DNA of 64,000 nt from Halobacteriales archaeon QS_8_69_26 (lineage in GTDB: Archaea > Halobacteriota > Halobacteria > Halobacteriales > SW-7-71-33): NCBI GenBank assembly GCA_003023195.1, contig PXRX01000008.1, positions 163,191-227,190 of the forward strand. Direction: 5' to 3'. Shown here piece after piece: positions 28,935 to 38,535 of the stretch (the first letter of the stretch is position 1; each line of letters begins with the position of its first letter). Both the position numbers and the translations under genes were made by a program. Below the pieces are notes generated by a model. It was not told where the DNA came from and did not search any database. It saw only the letters and a list, made by a program, of their open reading frames with translations.

Positions 28935-31900
28935 GGAACGGGCCAGTCGTCGACGGTCGATCACGGGAGGAACTGCTCGCGGAACTCAGGCGGGTCGCCG
29001 CTAACTACACCGAGGAGTGGGACCCCCACACCGAGGACTCCGGGACGACGCTGATGGAGATCGCCTCCCGGTTCGAGACGGAGGTCGTCCAGCGACTCGA
29101 CAGCGTCCCCGAGAAACACCGGGTCGCGTTCCTCGACGCACTGGACTTCGACAGGCGGCCGCCCCAGTCGGCGCGGGTGCCCCTGACGTTCGAGACGATA
29201 GACGGGACGGGACAGAACGTCGTCGTCCCGGGGGGAACGCAGGCGCTGGCCGAGACCGAGGAGGGCGACACGACCATCTTCGAACTCCCCCAGGACGGCG
29301 GGTTCGAGGCCACGCCGGCGGGACTCTCGGCGGCCTACGGCGTCGACCCGACGGCCGACCACCTGTTCGACCACCACGACACCTTGACGAGCGGCGACGA
29401 CGAACGGACCACGCTGTTCGGGGGCGAGGACCTCCAGGAGCACGTCCTCTACCTGGGCCACGACGACTTGCTCAACCTCAACGAGGGGTCGACGATAACC
29501 CTGGACATACTGACGAACGCGACCCGGGGAGTCATCGACGACTGCATCGAGTGGGAGTACTACGGCGAGGCCGCGGACGCGACCGAGGGGGACCGGAACA
29601 CCGAGGGGTGGCACCCGCTCCCCACGGAGACCAGCGAGACGCTGGACCCCGACGACGCCGACCTCGAGGAACTCACCGAGGCGGTCGGCGAACGGATCCG
29701 CGAGGTCGGCGGCGAGGTCATGGACGCGGGGGACAAACCGATCGAACTCTCCTTTACCGTCCCGGGGTCGGTCACCGCTCACGAGGTCGACGGCACCGAG
29801 AGCCGGTGGATCCGGGGCCGGGCGACCGGCGACGAGGAGACGTTCTTCGACATCGAGGTCGACGCGGTGTCGGTGAGCGTCGAACACGGCGACGAGGAGG
29901 CGGGGATCCCTCCCGACAACCTGTTCAACAACGACGTCCCGATCGAGTTCGACCAGGAGGAGGGCGAGGGGATGTACGGCGGGGACTTCTTCCCGCTGGG
30001 CAAGGTCCCACAGCCCCCCTCGACCATGTACGTCGCCTCCGAGGAGGCGTTCACGAAGAAGGGGTCGACCGTCGACATCCGGCTCACCCCTCCCAAGGGG
30101 AAGAACAAGCGCGAACGCGTCGTCCTCCGCGGCGAGGGCGCGAGCTTCGGCGAGGCGACCGGGACGGTCTGGGTCGTCGACGACCTGCAGGACGTCCACC
30201 AGATCCGCGAGGGCGACATCGTGGTCACGGACATGACGACCACGAACATGGAACCGGACATCGAGCGCGCGGGTGCGATCATCACCGAGGAGGGGGACCC
30301 GGACAGCCACGGTGCCAGGCTCGCCCGCGACCTGGAGATACCGGCGGTCGTCGGTGCGGAGGACGCCACCGAGGAACTGGAGGACGAACAGATCGTCACC
30401 GTCGACGGCGAGCGCGGCCGGGTGACGATCACCGAGTACATCGACGAGTTCGAGGACGACGAGACCGAGGAGGAGGCCGAGGACGACTGGGAGGAGTTCG
30501 GCGGTCAGATAGACCGCATGCCGGGGATGCTCGGGGGTCCCCCCGACATCTCCTGGGAGTACTGGGACGGCAACGGGTGGTCCCGGCTACCGCTGATCGT
30601 CGACGAGACCGAGGACCTCCAGGAGCCGGGACTGGTGAGCTTCGTCGTCCCGGAGGACCTGGACGAGACCTCCGTGGCGGGCCACGACAAGTTCTGGATC
30701 CGCGCACGACTGGTCAGCGGGGACTACGGCCAGCTCCAGTACGAGATGGGCGAGAACCTGGACGATCGACAGGGGTTCGACTCCCGACCGGAGCCGCCCC
30801 GGTTCCACGACATCTCCGTCTTCTACGGCCAGAGCCGCCAGCCCTTCCAGCACGTCGTCACCTACAACAACGCCGCGTACGACTGGGTCCCCGACCCCGA
30901 CGACGGGCCGCGGTTTTTCGTGCCGTTCGAGCCCGCCAGGGACGACACCCAGACGGTGTACCTGGGGTTCGACGACCGGCTCCACGACGGACCGATCAAG
31001 TTGCACGTGCCCATGCGCGACGACACCTACCCCCGGAGCTTCGACCCGGACATCCGGTGGGAGTACTGCCCGGACCCCGAGGACGGCGACTGGCGGCGCC
31101 TGGACGCCCACGACGGCACCGAAGGGTTCACCGAACGGGGGATCGTCAGCCTCAACTTCCAGGAGGGAACGGAGGCGTTCTCGAAGTTCGGCGAGGAACA
31201 CCACTGGGTCCGCGCCCGGGTGACCGGCGACGAGTTCAGCCCCGGCCCGACGGGGCCGGCCATCCGCAGGGTGAACGGACGGATCCTCGAACGCAAGCCC
31301 GAGGACCGGACCCGGGCCCAGGGGTCGACGACGCCGCCGGCCCTGGAGGGGATCCACCCGAACACCCAGTGGGCGCACAACTCCGAGACGATAGAGGAGG
31401 AGATACTCGGCTCCAGCGACGGGACCCACGGCCAGGAGTTCACCTGCTACAACACACCCGTCACCGAGATAGAGGTGTGGGTCGACGAGGTGTCCTCGCT
31501 GTCGCGAAAGGAGATGCAGGAACTCGAGGAGACCCGTCCCGAGGACGTCGACCGGCTTCCGGAGACGGACGAACCGGTCGAGTTCTGGGTCCGGTGGGAG
31601 GAGGTCTCGGACTTCCTCGAGTCGGACTCGTCGTCCCGCCACTACCGGGTCGACCGCACCAGCGGGACCGTCACCTTCGGGGACGGCCAGCGCGGCAAGA
31701 TACCGCCCCGGGCGGAGAACAACCTCAGGGTGACCTACAAGACCGGCGGCGGGAGCGAGGGGAACGTCGACGCCGGGGCCGTCGGCGACCTCAGGACGCC
31801 CATCTCGCGGATCGACGAGGTCACCAACCTGCGCCCGAGCGACGGCGGGGCGGACGCCGAGTCGATGGACACGGTCGTCGACAGGGCACCGAAGCGGATC

Positions 31901-32557
31901 AGGAACAGGGACCGCGCGGTCACCCCGGCGGACTTCGAACAGGTGGCGAAGGCGGCCTCCCGGGAACTGGCCAAGGCCAACTGCGAACCCGAACGCGACG
32001 AGAACGGCAACCGCAACCCCGGGTACGTGACCCTGCTCATCGTCCCACGGGAGCGCCGGGAGCGTCCGACGCCGTCGACCGAACTCCGGACCCGGGTGCT
32101 GGAGGCGATTCGGGAGCGGGCGCCGGCGACGCTCGTCGGCCCCGAGCAACAGCGGATCATCGTCAGGGGGCCCAGCTACGCGGAGGTGTCCGTGGAGGCG
32201 GACGTCTACACCCACGGGGTCGAGAGCGTCTCGATGCTCAAGTCGGAGATCGAATCGGAGGTGGACGACTACCTCCACCCGCTGACCGGCAACGAGGAGG
32301 GCAACGGGTGGGAGTTCGGGGAGGCCCCCCGGCTCTCGCAGCTCATCTCGCTCATCGAGGACGTCCGCGGCGTCGAGACGGTCGAGGACCTGGTCGTCTC
32401 GGTCGGGACGCGGGGCCGCCGGATCAAGATCCGCGACGAGGGCGCCTCGCCGGACCTGGCCTGGGACACGCTGGTCTCGACCGGTACGCACGAAATCGCC
32501 GTCGACATGGCGGGGGAGCACGAGGTGCAGGTCAAGATGACGGAGGTCGAGGAATGA
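28931..32557 (+). CDS. Large baseplate J protein (Afp11-like) with embedded PEP-utiliser mobile domain
   Basis: A 1208-residue baseplate wedge protein. The N-terminal ring part (YTEEWDPHTEDSGTTLMEIA) and a C-terminal J domain (about 930-1200, HYRVDRTSGTVTFGDGQRGK, RDRAVTPADFEQVAKAASRE, LRTRVLEAIRERAP) are clear. Three beta modules of the form WEYxxGxxWxxL carry the middle. Between modules one and two, residues about 396-505 read as the phosphohistidine (mobile) domain of PEP-utilising enzymes: GEGASFGEATGTVWVVDD, EGDIVVTDMTTTNMEPDIER, AGAIITEEGDPDSHGARLAR, DLEIPAVVGAEDAT, VTVDGERGRVT. His460 aligns with the phosphorylated His. This domain is not part of any Afp11 description I know. The gene is coupled to gp25 upstream and to a 13-codon mini-ORF downstream. 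Confidence 0.9.
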   Translation: MRNGPVVDGRSREELLAELRRVAANYTEEWDPHTEDSGTTLMEIASRFETEVVQRLDSVPEKHRVAFLDALDFDRRPPQSARVPLTFETIDGTGQNVVVPGGTQALAETEEGDTTIFELPQDGGFEATPAGLSAAYGVDPTADHLFDHHDTLTSGDDERTTLFGGEDLQEHVLYLGHDDLLNLNEGSTITLDILTNATRGVIDDCIEWEYYGEAADATEGDRNTEGWHPLPTETSETLDPDDADLEELTEAVGERIREVGGEVMDAGDKPIELSFTVPGSVTAHEVDGTESRWIRGRATGDEETFFDIEVDAVSVSVEHGDEEAGIPPDNLFNNDVPIEFDQEEGEGMYGGDFFPLGKVPQPPSTMYVASEEAFTKKGSTVDIRLTPPKGKNKRERVVLRGEGASFGEATGTVWVVDDLQDVHQIREGDIVVTDMTTTNMEPDIERAGAIITEEGDPDSHGARLARDLEIPAVVGAEDATEELEDEQIVTVDGERGRVTITEYIDEFEDDETEEEAEDDWEEFGGQIDRMPGMLGGPPDISWEYWDGNGWSRLPLIVDETEDLQEPGLVSFVVPEDLDETSVAGHDKFWIRARLVSGDYGQLQYEMGENLDDRQGFDSRPEPPRFHDISVFYGQSRQPFQHVVTYNNAAYDWVPDPDDGPRFFVPFEPARDDTQTVYLGFDDRLHDGPIKLHVPMRDDTYPRSFDPDIRWEYCPDPEDGDWRRLDAHDGTEGFTERGIVSLNFQEGTEAFSKFGEEHHWVRARVTGDEFSPGPTGPAIRRVNGRILERKPEDRTRAQGSTTPPALEGIHPNTQWAHNSETIEEEILGSSDGTHGQEFTCYNTPVTEIEVWVDEVSSLSRKEMQELEETRPEDVDRLPETDEPVEFWVRWEEVSDFLESDSSSRHYRVDRTSGTVTFGDGQRGKIPPRAENNLRVTYKTGGGSEGNVDAGAVGDLRTPISRIDEVTNLRPSDGGADAESMDTVVDRAPKRIRNRDRAVTPADFEQVAKAASRELAKANCEPERDENGNRNPGYVTLLIVPRERRERPTPSTELRTRVLEAIRERAPATLVGPEQQRIIVRGPSYAEVSVEADVYTHGVESVSMLKSEIESEVDDYLHPLTGNEEGNGWEFGEAPRLSQLISLIEDVRGVETVEDLVVSVGTRGRRIKIRDEGASPDLAWDTLVSTGTHEIAVDMAGEHEVQVKMTEVEE

Positions 32558-32595
32558 CCCGGGCGGCCGGACTGGCAGGAGGTGACCGGCAGTGA
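32554..32595 (+). CDS. Possible 13-residue bridging mini-ORF with Shine-Dalgarno inside
   Basis: ATG overlaps the stop of the large J gene (ATGA) and TGA overlaps the next gene's GTG. It encodes MTRAAGLAGGDRQ. It contains GGAGGTGA (32578-32585), a strong ribosome-binding site six bases before the GTG at 32592. Confidence 0.35.
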   Translation: MTRAAGLAGGDRQ

Positions 32596-34493
32596 CCCTG
32601 GAGGTACCCGACCTCAACGACAGGGACTACGAGGAGCTGGTCGAGGAGGCACGGAAGCTGATCCCGGCCTACTCCGACGAGTGGACCAACCACAACCCGA
32701 GCGACCCGGGGATGGCCATCCTGGAGATGCTGGCGTGGATCACCGAGACCTACACCTACCAGCTCGACCAGGTGACCGACGAGCACCGCCGGAAGTACCT
32801 CCAGTTGATGGGCGAGCAGCCCCGCCCCCCGACCCCCGCCTCGGCGAAGGTCGAACTCCACCCGCCCGAGGGTGTGTCGGGGGCGACGGTCCCGGCGAGT
32901 GTCGCGCTGGTGGTCTCGGAGTCGGCCGACGGCAACTGGACCGACCACTCCCACGCCAACGGGGCGGACGGGATGTTCTACCGCGCGTTCGGGGACGACC
33001 CGTCGGCGGGCGACGAGTTCTACCTCGGGTTCGACGCCGACCCGCTGGCCGGCGGTGACACCCTGTCGGTGACGGTCGACTTCCACGACGACGACCTCCC
33101 GGAACCGGCCAGCCACGGCGACGAGGCGTCGATGTTCGACCCCTCGGTCGAGGTGGTCTGGGAGTACTGCCGGAACTACTACGCGCTGGACCACGAGGAC
33201 GCGTGGGGCGAGTTCGAGGTGGTCTCGGACGACACGAACGCCTTCTACCGGGGCGGGACCGTCACGCTCGCGGCCCCCGACGAGTGGGACCCCGAGAAGT
33301 GGGGCGTCGACGAGCACGGCCTCTTCGACGTCGACCCCGGCACCGTGTGGATCCGGTGCCGGCTGGTGGAGGCCGGCTACGAGATCCCGCCGCAGTTCGA
33401 CTCGGTCAAGGTGAACGTCGTCGAGACGGTCCACCAGGAGACGATCCGCGGGGAGGTACTCCAGCAACACCGCACCAACGAGGGACCCGAGAACCTCTCG
33501 GACCAACGCTACCAGTTCGAGCACGCCCCGGTGCTGGAGGCCGAGATAACGGTGGACGACGAGCCCTGGACCGAGGTCGAGGGGTTCGAGGCGTCCGGCC
33601 CGACCGACCGGCACTACGTCCTCGACCGCGCCGAAGGGGAGGTCCGGTTCGGCGACGGGGTCAGGGGGAAGATGCCCGACCCCGACCGGACGGTCGTCGC
33701 CGAGCGGTACGTCCGCGGCGGTGGTCGGGCGGGGAACGTCCCTGCGTCGTCGACCGTCCGGTTCGCGGACGTGGACAAGACGGTCGGCGACGACGTCCGG
33801 TTGCTCGACGTCGACCTCTCCCTGGAGGGCGACGCCACCGGCGGCCGCGACGCGGAGTCGATAGACGAGGCGTTCCGGCGGGTCAAGCGGGACCTCGCGA
33901 CGCCGTACCGGGCCGTGACCGCCGACGACATCAAGTACGTTGCGACCAACACCCCGGGAGTCCGGTTCGGCCGGGCGACGGTGCTGGTCGACAGCAGGGA
34001 GTCGGGGCCGCCGGAGGTGAACGTCGTGGTCGTGCCGTACGTCCCCCCGGACGTCGGGCGGGCCGACCCGAGCGAGGGGTTCATCGACGCCGTCCAGCGC
34101 CACGTCGACAAGCACAGGCTGTTGACCGACCGGGTGACCGTCCGGGAACCCACCTACGTCGGCCTCGACCTGGAGGTCGACGTGGTCGCGACCGGCTGGC
34201 AACTCCAGGCCGAGGGCGAGGACGCCATCGAGTCGGCCATCCAGGAGTACGTCGACCCGATCCACGGGTACGAGGGCGACGGCTGGCCGTTCGGCCGGAC
34301 CCTCTACAAGGAAGAACTGCTGGAGATCCTGGAGGACCTGGACTGGATCGACACGGTTCGCGAGGTGTCCGTGACCGCCCGCGGGAACGCGACCCTGGAC
34401 AGCGAGGAGAACGTCAAGATAGGCGACGACTCGCTGTTCTACCTGGACAACCTCGTCGCGGACATCGCGACGATAAACCGGAACGGGAGGTGA
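32592..34493 (+). CDS. Second baseplate J protein (Afp12-like)
   Basis: A 633-residue baseplate protein starting at GTG 32592, six bases after a strong GGAGGTGA site. The N-terminal signature LIPAYSDEWTNHNPSDPGMA with ILEMLAWITETYTYQLDQV is typical of CIS baseplate J proteins. HYVLDRAEGEVRFGDGVRGK (about residue 340) and AVTADDIKYVATNTPGVRFG mark the J core. The C-terminal arm reads INGYEGDGWPFGRTL-like (HGYEGDGWPFGRTLYKEELL). With the larger J protein it forms the wedge that opens on contraction. The following gene uses its stop codon as part of the ribosome-binding site (GGAGGTGA, 34486-34493). Confidence 0.92.
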   Translation: MTLEVPDLNDRDYEELVEEARKLIPAYSDEWTNHNPSDPGMAILEMLAWITETYTYQLDQVTDEHRRKYLQLMGEQPRPPTPASAKVELHPPEGVSGATVPASVALVVSESADGNWTDHSHANGADGMFYRAFGDDPSAGDEFYLGFDADPLAGGDTLSVTVDFHDDDLPEPASHGDEASMFDPSVEVVWEYCRNYYALDHEDAWGEFEVVSDDTNAFYRGGTVTLAAPDEWDPEKWGVDEHGLFDVDPGTVWIRCRLVEAGYEIPPQFDSVKVNVVETVHQETIRGEVLQQHRTNEGPENLSDQRYQFEHAPVLEAEITVDDEPWTEVEGFEASGPTDRHYVLDRAEGEVRFGDGVRGKMPDPDRTVVAERYVRGGGRAGNVPASSTVRFADVDKTVGDDVRLLDVDLSLEGDATGGRDAESIDEAFRRVKRDLATPYRAVTADDIKYVATNTPGVRFGRATVLVDSRESGPPEVNVVVVPYVPPDVGRADPSEGFIDAVQRHVDKHRLLTDRVTVREPTYVGLDLEVDVVATGWQLQAEGEDAIESAIQEYVDPIHGYEGDGWPFGRTLYKEELLEILEDLDWIDTVREVSVTARGNATLDSEENVKIGDDSLFYLDNLVADIATINRNGR

Positions 34494-34499
34494 CACTGG

Positions 34500-36746
34500 A
34501 TGGAGTTCTCTCACGTCACGACGCTGGACTCGGAAGAGTGGGACGAGTGGACCGGCCGCAACTTCGAGGTCCACGACGGGGGTATCGGCCTGGCGACCGA
34601 GCCACGGGTCTCCTACAGCGACCTCGGGTTCGAGGCCCTGGACGTCGACATCGACCGGGACGAGAACGTCTTCGCTCTGCGCCCGACGGGGGACCTGAAC
34701 AAGTACGACGAGCAACGGGAGTTCGCCGAACGGGTCTGGACGAACGAGGGCGACGAGGCCGTCGAGGACCCCCGCGCGCTGTGTGTCGCGGGTGACCGGA
34801 TCTACGTCGCCGACGGGGAGACCGGCGACGTGGTGGTCGTCTCGGACCGCCTGGGCGAGGTCGTCGGTCGCCTCGACGCCGGCCTCGAGGTCCCCGTCGA
34901 CCTGGTCAGCGGCAACCGGAAGATCTACGTCCTCGACCGGGGGACGGGTCAGACCAGCGGCGAGGTCGCGACCCTCCAGCGCCGGGGGAACGTCCAGACG
35001 GTCCTCCGGGGGCTGGAGTCGCCCGAGGACCTCGCCGTCGACGACTCGGGTAACGTCTACGTCCTCGAACGCGAGGAGGACGGACCGCTGGTCAGCATCT
35101 ACGAGGCCCGCTACGTCGAGTCGCCGAACGCATTCCCCTACCGGCAGACGATAGAGGAGTTCCCGGTCGGGGAGGACGACGAACTCGACCCCTCGGTGGT
35201 CGAGGCGCTCACCGAGGACGAACTGGTGATAAACGGCCGGCTCTCCGACGGGGACCCGGCGACGGTACACTACCTCTCCGACGGGGCGGGCGAGGGGACC
35301 TTCGAGCGCCGCTCCGGGGAGGACCGGCTCTACTCGAAGCTCCGCCGGGGCACGTACGCGGAGGGCGGCCGTCACCCGAGGTACTACGGGGTCGGATTCG
35401 AGGACGACCGGGTTTACGCCGTCAGGGAGACCAAGCGACACAAGCGCAACTCCGGCGGCACGCTCTACGACGCCCAGGCGTTCCGGCGGTTCGACTCGGG
35501 AGCGCTGGACACCGAGTGGCACCGGATCACCGTCGACTTCGAGAGCCTGCCCTCGAACACGCAGGTGCGGGTGAGTTACTTCACGAGCAACGACACCCAG
35601 GTCGTTCCCAACGGCGTCGAGGCAATCGAGAGCATTACCGACGAGGAGGCCGTCGACCTCCGGGTCGCCGGCATCGAGGCGATCTGGGACCTGATCGAGC
35701 ACGACCCCGAAGAGATCGCGGACATCGTCGAGTACGCCAACGTCGACCGCGCCGAGGAATGGCTGGACCGGGCGTTCGACATCGTCGACGAGGAGTGGAG
35801 CGACCGGTGGAAGTCGGTCCGGACCTCGAACCCCCGTGACGCCCTCCTCGACGGCGCGTCCGGCCGGTTCCTGCACGTGCGCCTGGAGATGATAGGGGAG
35901 GTCGAGACCTCGCCGCGGATCGGTGCGTTCCGGGCGTACTGTCCCCGGAAGACCTACCTGCGGTACCTGCCCGAGGTGTTCCAGGGCAACGGGAGCAGCA
36001 CGGCCTTCCTCGAACGGTTCCTCTCGACGTTCGAGAGCGGGTTCGTCGACATCGAGGAGCAGATAGAGACGATAACGCGGTACTTCGATCCCGAGGGGGT
36101 CCCGAGTGACTACCTGCCGTGGCTGGGCCAGTGGCTCGCCATCCAGTTCGACCGTGGCTGGCCCGAGTCGGCCAAGCGGGAGTTCCTCGCCCGGGCTCCG
36201 ACCCTGTTCAAGAAACGCGGAACCAAGGAGGGGCTCCGGGAGATCCTCAGGCTGTACCTGAACCACGTCGACCAGCCCGACACCTCCTGGATGCTCGACT
36301 GGCACCGCGACCGGCTCCGCCAGCGGACGGAGGACGGGTACCTCACCGAGGAGGAACTGCAGGTTTACCTCGCCGAACTCGACGAGCTAGAGCGGGGCGA
36401 CGAGGACGGCCACCTCCTCTTTTTCTTCGAGCACCTCGACATGGACGGCATGGACAGCGAGGAGGCAAAGCGCCCCTACACGACGAACATGCACGGCGAG
36501 CGGTCGTTCACCGTGTTCGCCGGCCCGTTCAACCACCGGACACAGAAGCGGGTGGTCGACCGGATGACCGCGACGGAACGGCCCGCCCACACCGACTACG
36601 GCGTCGTCGAACTCCGCCAGCACTGCAAACTCGCCGGGAACTCCTTCCTGGGGATCAACAGCACGCTCACGCCCCGGAGCTTCGCCCTGGGGCGTTCGAC
36701 GCTGGGCGGGGACACCGTTCTCAAGGAGCGCGAACCCTTCTCGTAA
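34500..36746 (+). CDS. Tail protein: NHL-like propeller fused to P2 gpI-like domain
   Basis: A 748-residue protein with a two-part layout. An NHL/propeller-like half (about residues 45-330; ALDVDIDRDENVFALRPTGD, PRALCVAGDRIYVADGETGD, DLAVDDSGNVYVLEREEDGP) precedes the phage tail gpI-type region (about 470-600). That region reads LRYLPEVFQGNGSSTAFLER, YLPWLGQWLAIQFDRGWPES and FKKRGTKEGLREILRLYLNH. CIS members of this family link the baseplate periphery to tail fibres, and the propeller could contact sugars or proteins on the target. No separate fibre gene is seen, so this is the best candidate for target contact. It ends the first long operon; a 157-base gap with its own TATA-like box follows. 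Confidence 0.88.
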   Translation: MEFSHVTTLDSEEWDEWTGRNFEVHDGGIGLATEPRVSYSDLGFEALDVDIDRDENVFALRPTGDLNKYDEQREFAERVWTNEGDEAVEDPRALCVAGDRIYVADGETGDVVVVSDRLGEVVGRLDAGLEVPVDLVSGNRKIYVLDRGTGQTSGEVATLQRRGNVQTVLRGLESPEDLAVDDSGNVYVLEREEDGPLVSIYEARYVESPNAFPYRQTIEEFPVGEDDELDPSVVEALTEDELVINGRLSDGDPATVHYLSDGAGEGTFERRSGEDRLYSKLRRGTYAEGGRHPRYYGVGFEDDRVYAVRETKRHKRNSGGTLYDAQAFRRFDSGALDTEWHRITVDFESLPSNTQVRVSYFTSNDTQVVPNGVEAIESITDEEAVDLRVAGIEAIWDLIEHDPEEIADIVEYANVDRAEEWLDRAFDIVDEEWSDRWKSVRTSNPRDALLDGASGRFLHVRLEMIGEVETSPRIGAFRAYCPRKTYLRYLPEVFQGNGSSTAFLERFLSTFESGFVDIEEQIETITRYFDPEGVPSDYLPWLGQWLAIQFDRGWPESAKREFLARAPTLFKKRGTKEGLREILRLYLNHVDQPDTSWMLDWHRDRLRQRTEDGYLTEEELQVYLAELDELERGDEDGHLLFFFEHLDMDGMDSEEAKRPYTTNMHGERSFTVFAGPFNHRTQKRVVDRMTATERPAHTDYGVVELRQHCKLAGNSFLGINSTLTPRSFALGRSTLGGDTVLKEREPFS

Positions 36747-36859
36747 CGCCCGCTCCGGCGGTTCGGCCTCGTCCGTTCGGTCCGGGCCGTACGTCGCCAG
36801 CTCCGATTTCCCTGCAGGATCACGTACCTACGTATTTACCGCGAACACTTCCATCGAAG

Positions 36860-36866
36860 TTATATG
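36860..36866 (+). promoter_or_regulatory. TATA-like box before the KYFHGKLM gene
   Basis: TTATATG in an AT-rich patch, about 40 bases before ATG 36904 and after a gap that follows the tail-protein gene. It suggests a new transcription unit. Confidence 0.5.
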
Positions 36867-36903
36867 AGAGCGTCCAGATCTTGGGCAACAAGAACCGCAG
36901 ACG

Positions 36904-38124
36904 ATGTCCCAGGACCAAGATTCACTCAACAGTGAGGGGGAGTTGAGTCAGTTCGAGAAGAACAAGTACTTCCACGGAAAGCTGATGACCGCTCGGGACA
37001 TGCAGACCGAGCAACAGTACCACGCCGAGCGACTGCACACGCTCAACAGGTTCGCTATCGGCCGGGGGATCCTGTACGGAGTGGAGATCAGCGAGGTCGA
37101 GGAGGTCGACGACGAACTCGAAGTCACGCTGGAGCCGGGGGTCGTCATCGACGGCTACGGTCGACCGATCGTCATCGAGCACACGACGACCAAAACGCTC
37201 CCCTCGCCCTCCGGTGACGAGATCTACCTGTTCTTGCGGTACAACGAGACCGAACTGGAGTCGGTGCCGGTGCCGGAAGTGCGGGGGGCGAGCGACAGCG
37301 AGTACATGTCCAACCGGACGGTCGAGGCCTTCGAGTTGACCTACCAGGAGTCGCCGCCCGAGGAGTACGACGAGATTTCCGAGGTGGACACCGACATCGC
37401 GGACGCCGGCGACGACGACAAGACGCTCCGGGCGCTGGCCAACAGGTTCCACCAGCGACACCGGACGCCCGTCGAACCGGTCGACGACCCCTCCATCTTC
37501 ATCGGCGCCTTCGAGCGAACCCGGGACGGGAGCTGGGTCAAGGGTGGCGAGACCGTTCGTCGGAACCTCGTCTACGACAACGACATGCTGTACGCCGCCC
37601 TCATTCAGCACATCACGGACACCGAGAACCCCCACAACTTCACGGGCGGGGCCGGAGGCGTCGGCGGCGACATGGAGGAGGTCGAGTCGATACAGCGTCA
37701 GGTCCGGACGCTGACCGATCAACTCGACACCGTCACGAGCTACCTGATGCGCAAGTCCCTCAAGGACAAGATCCGGTTCTTCGACGACGTCTCGGCCCGG
37801 TTCGACACCCACGAACCCGACGCGAGCCGGATCTCCCAGGAGATAGTCGAGAAGGCCAAGGACGGGATCAGACAGGGCGTCCACGAGGACGACGAGGAGT
37901 TCGCCGACCACGTCGGGGAGATGCTCCAGCTAGACATCAACCTGGGCGAGGCGCTCGACGAGGCCGCGACCGAGGAGAGCCTCGAACGGTACGTCAAGGC
38001 GGTCAACCGCCTCCAGGAGACCCTCGTCGGCGAGACTGACCCGATCCGGATCGCCGAGGCACAGGACGCCGTCTGCGAGGCGGCCGACTCCCTGGAGGTC
38101 CTCTACGACATCGTTCCGGAGTAA
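36904..38124 (+). CDS. Conserved eCIS protein of unknown role (KYFHGKLMTARD type)
   Basis: A 406-residue protein. Its start region reads SQFEKNKYFHGKLMTARDMQ then AERLHTLNRFAIGRGILYGV. This 'KYFyGKLMTarDf...Hn r..hG.GvvcGLeV' pattern belongs to a protein commonly encoded with phage-tail-like particles; its function is not established. Residues about 60-115 form a beta domain (LEVTLEPGVVIDGYGRPIVI). An acidic helical half follows, with heptad-like stretches (EEVESIQRQVRTLTDQLDTV, about 255-275, and ESLERYVKAVNRLQETLVGE, near 355). A TATA-like TTATATG (36860-36866) lies about 40 bases before the ATG, so it probably has its own promoter. It may be a structural or assembly factor bound at the baseplate. 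Confidence 0.8.
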   Translation: MSQDQDSLNSEGELSQFEKNKYFHGKLMTARDMQTEQQYHAERLHTLNRFAIGRGILYGVEISEVEEVDDELEVTLEPGVVIDGYGRPIVIEHTTTKTLPSPSGDEIYLFLRYNETELESVPVPEVRGASDSEYMSNRTVEAFELTYQESPPEEYDEISEVDTDIADAGDDDKTLRALANRFHQRHRTPVEPVDDPSIFIGAFERTRDGSWVKGGETVRRNLVYDNDMLYAALIQHITDTENPHNFTGGAGGVGGDMEEVESIQRQVRTLTDQLDTVTSYLMRKSLKDKIRFFDDVSARFDTHEPDASRISQEIVEKAKDGIRQGVHEDDEEFADHVGEMLQLDINLGEALDEAATEESLERYVKAVNRLQETLVGETDPIRIAEAQDAVCEAADSLEVLYDIVPE

Positions 38125-38535
38125 CGCACCTGACCCGGCTACCGCTAGGGCCGTTCTCTCGCTCGTCTCGTCGCTCCCGACCACTGTTCCTTCGCGTGCG
38201 CGATTCAACATATCGAGTGGCGCTCGGCGGTCCCGGCGTCGCGAACCGCGTGTGACCGGTTCTCAAATGGAAACAATCGGGATCCGTATATTTACTGGCC
38301 GTCGGTGGATGCTCCGGATCGGTCGGTATACGGCGAAATCGTCAAGTAGGTCCTGAAACGGCTCTTTTTGGAGTCACGGAACGAGTGGTGTCAGAGATCA
38401 CCGCCACGGAAGGAGTCACGTATTTGTGGTATTTATTTTTATTCTATAGGTCAGATACCGTTAGGATGCACAATCTTATATATGGCCGATTTATCTTCGG
38501 GGATGTTCGGTACTCGAACGAACGAGTGAAGAATA
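38125..38535 (+). promoter_or_regulatory. AT-rich upstream region of the sheath gene
   Basis: A 411-base gap without a credible gene. From about 38400 it becomes far richer in A/T than its surroundings, with a run near 38420-38450. TTATATAT (38476-38483) is a clear archaeal TATA box, predicting a start near 38505 and a leader of about 30 bases. It is probably the strong promoter of the sheath and tube genes, which must be made in great excess over baseplate proteins. Confidence 0.65.
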
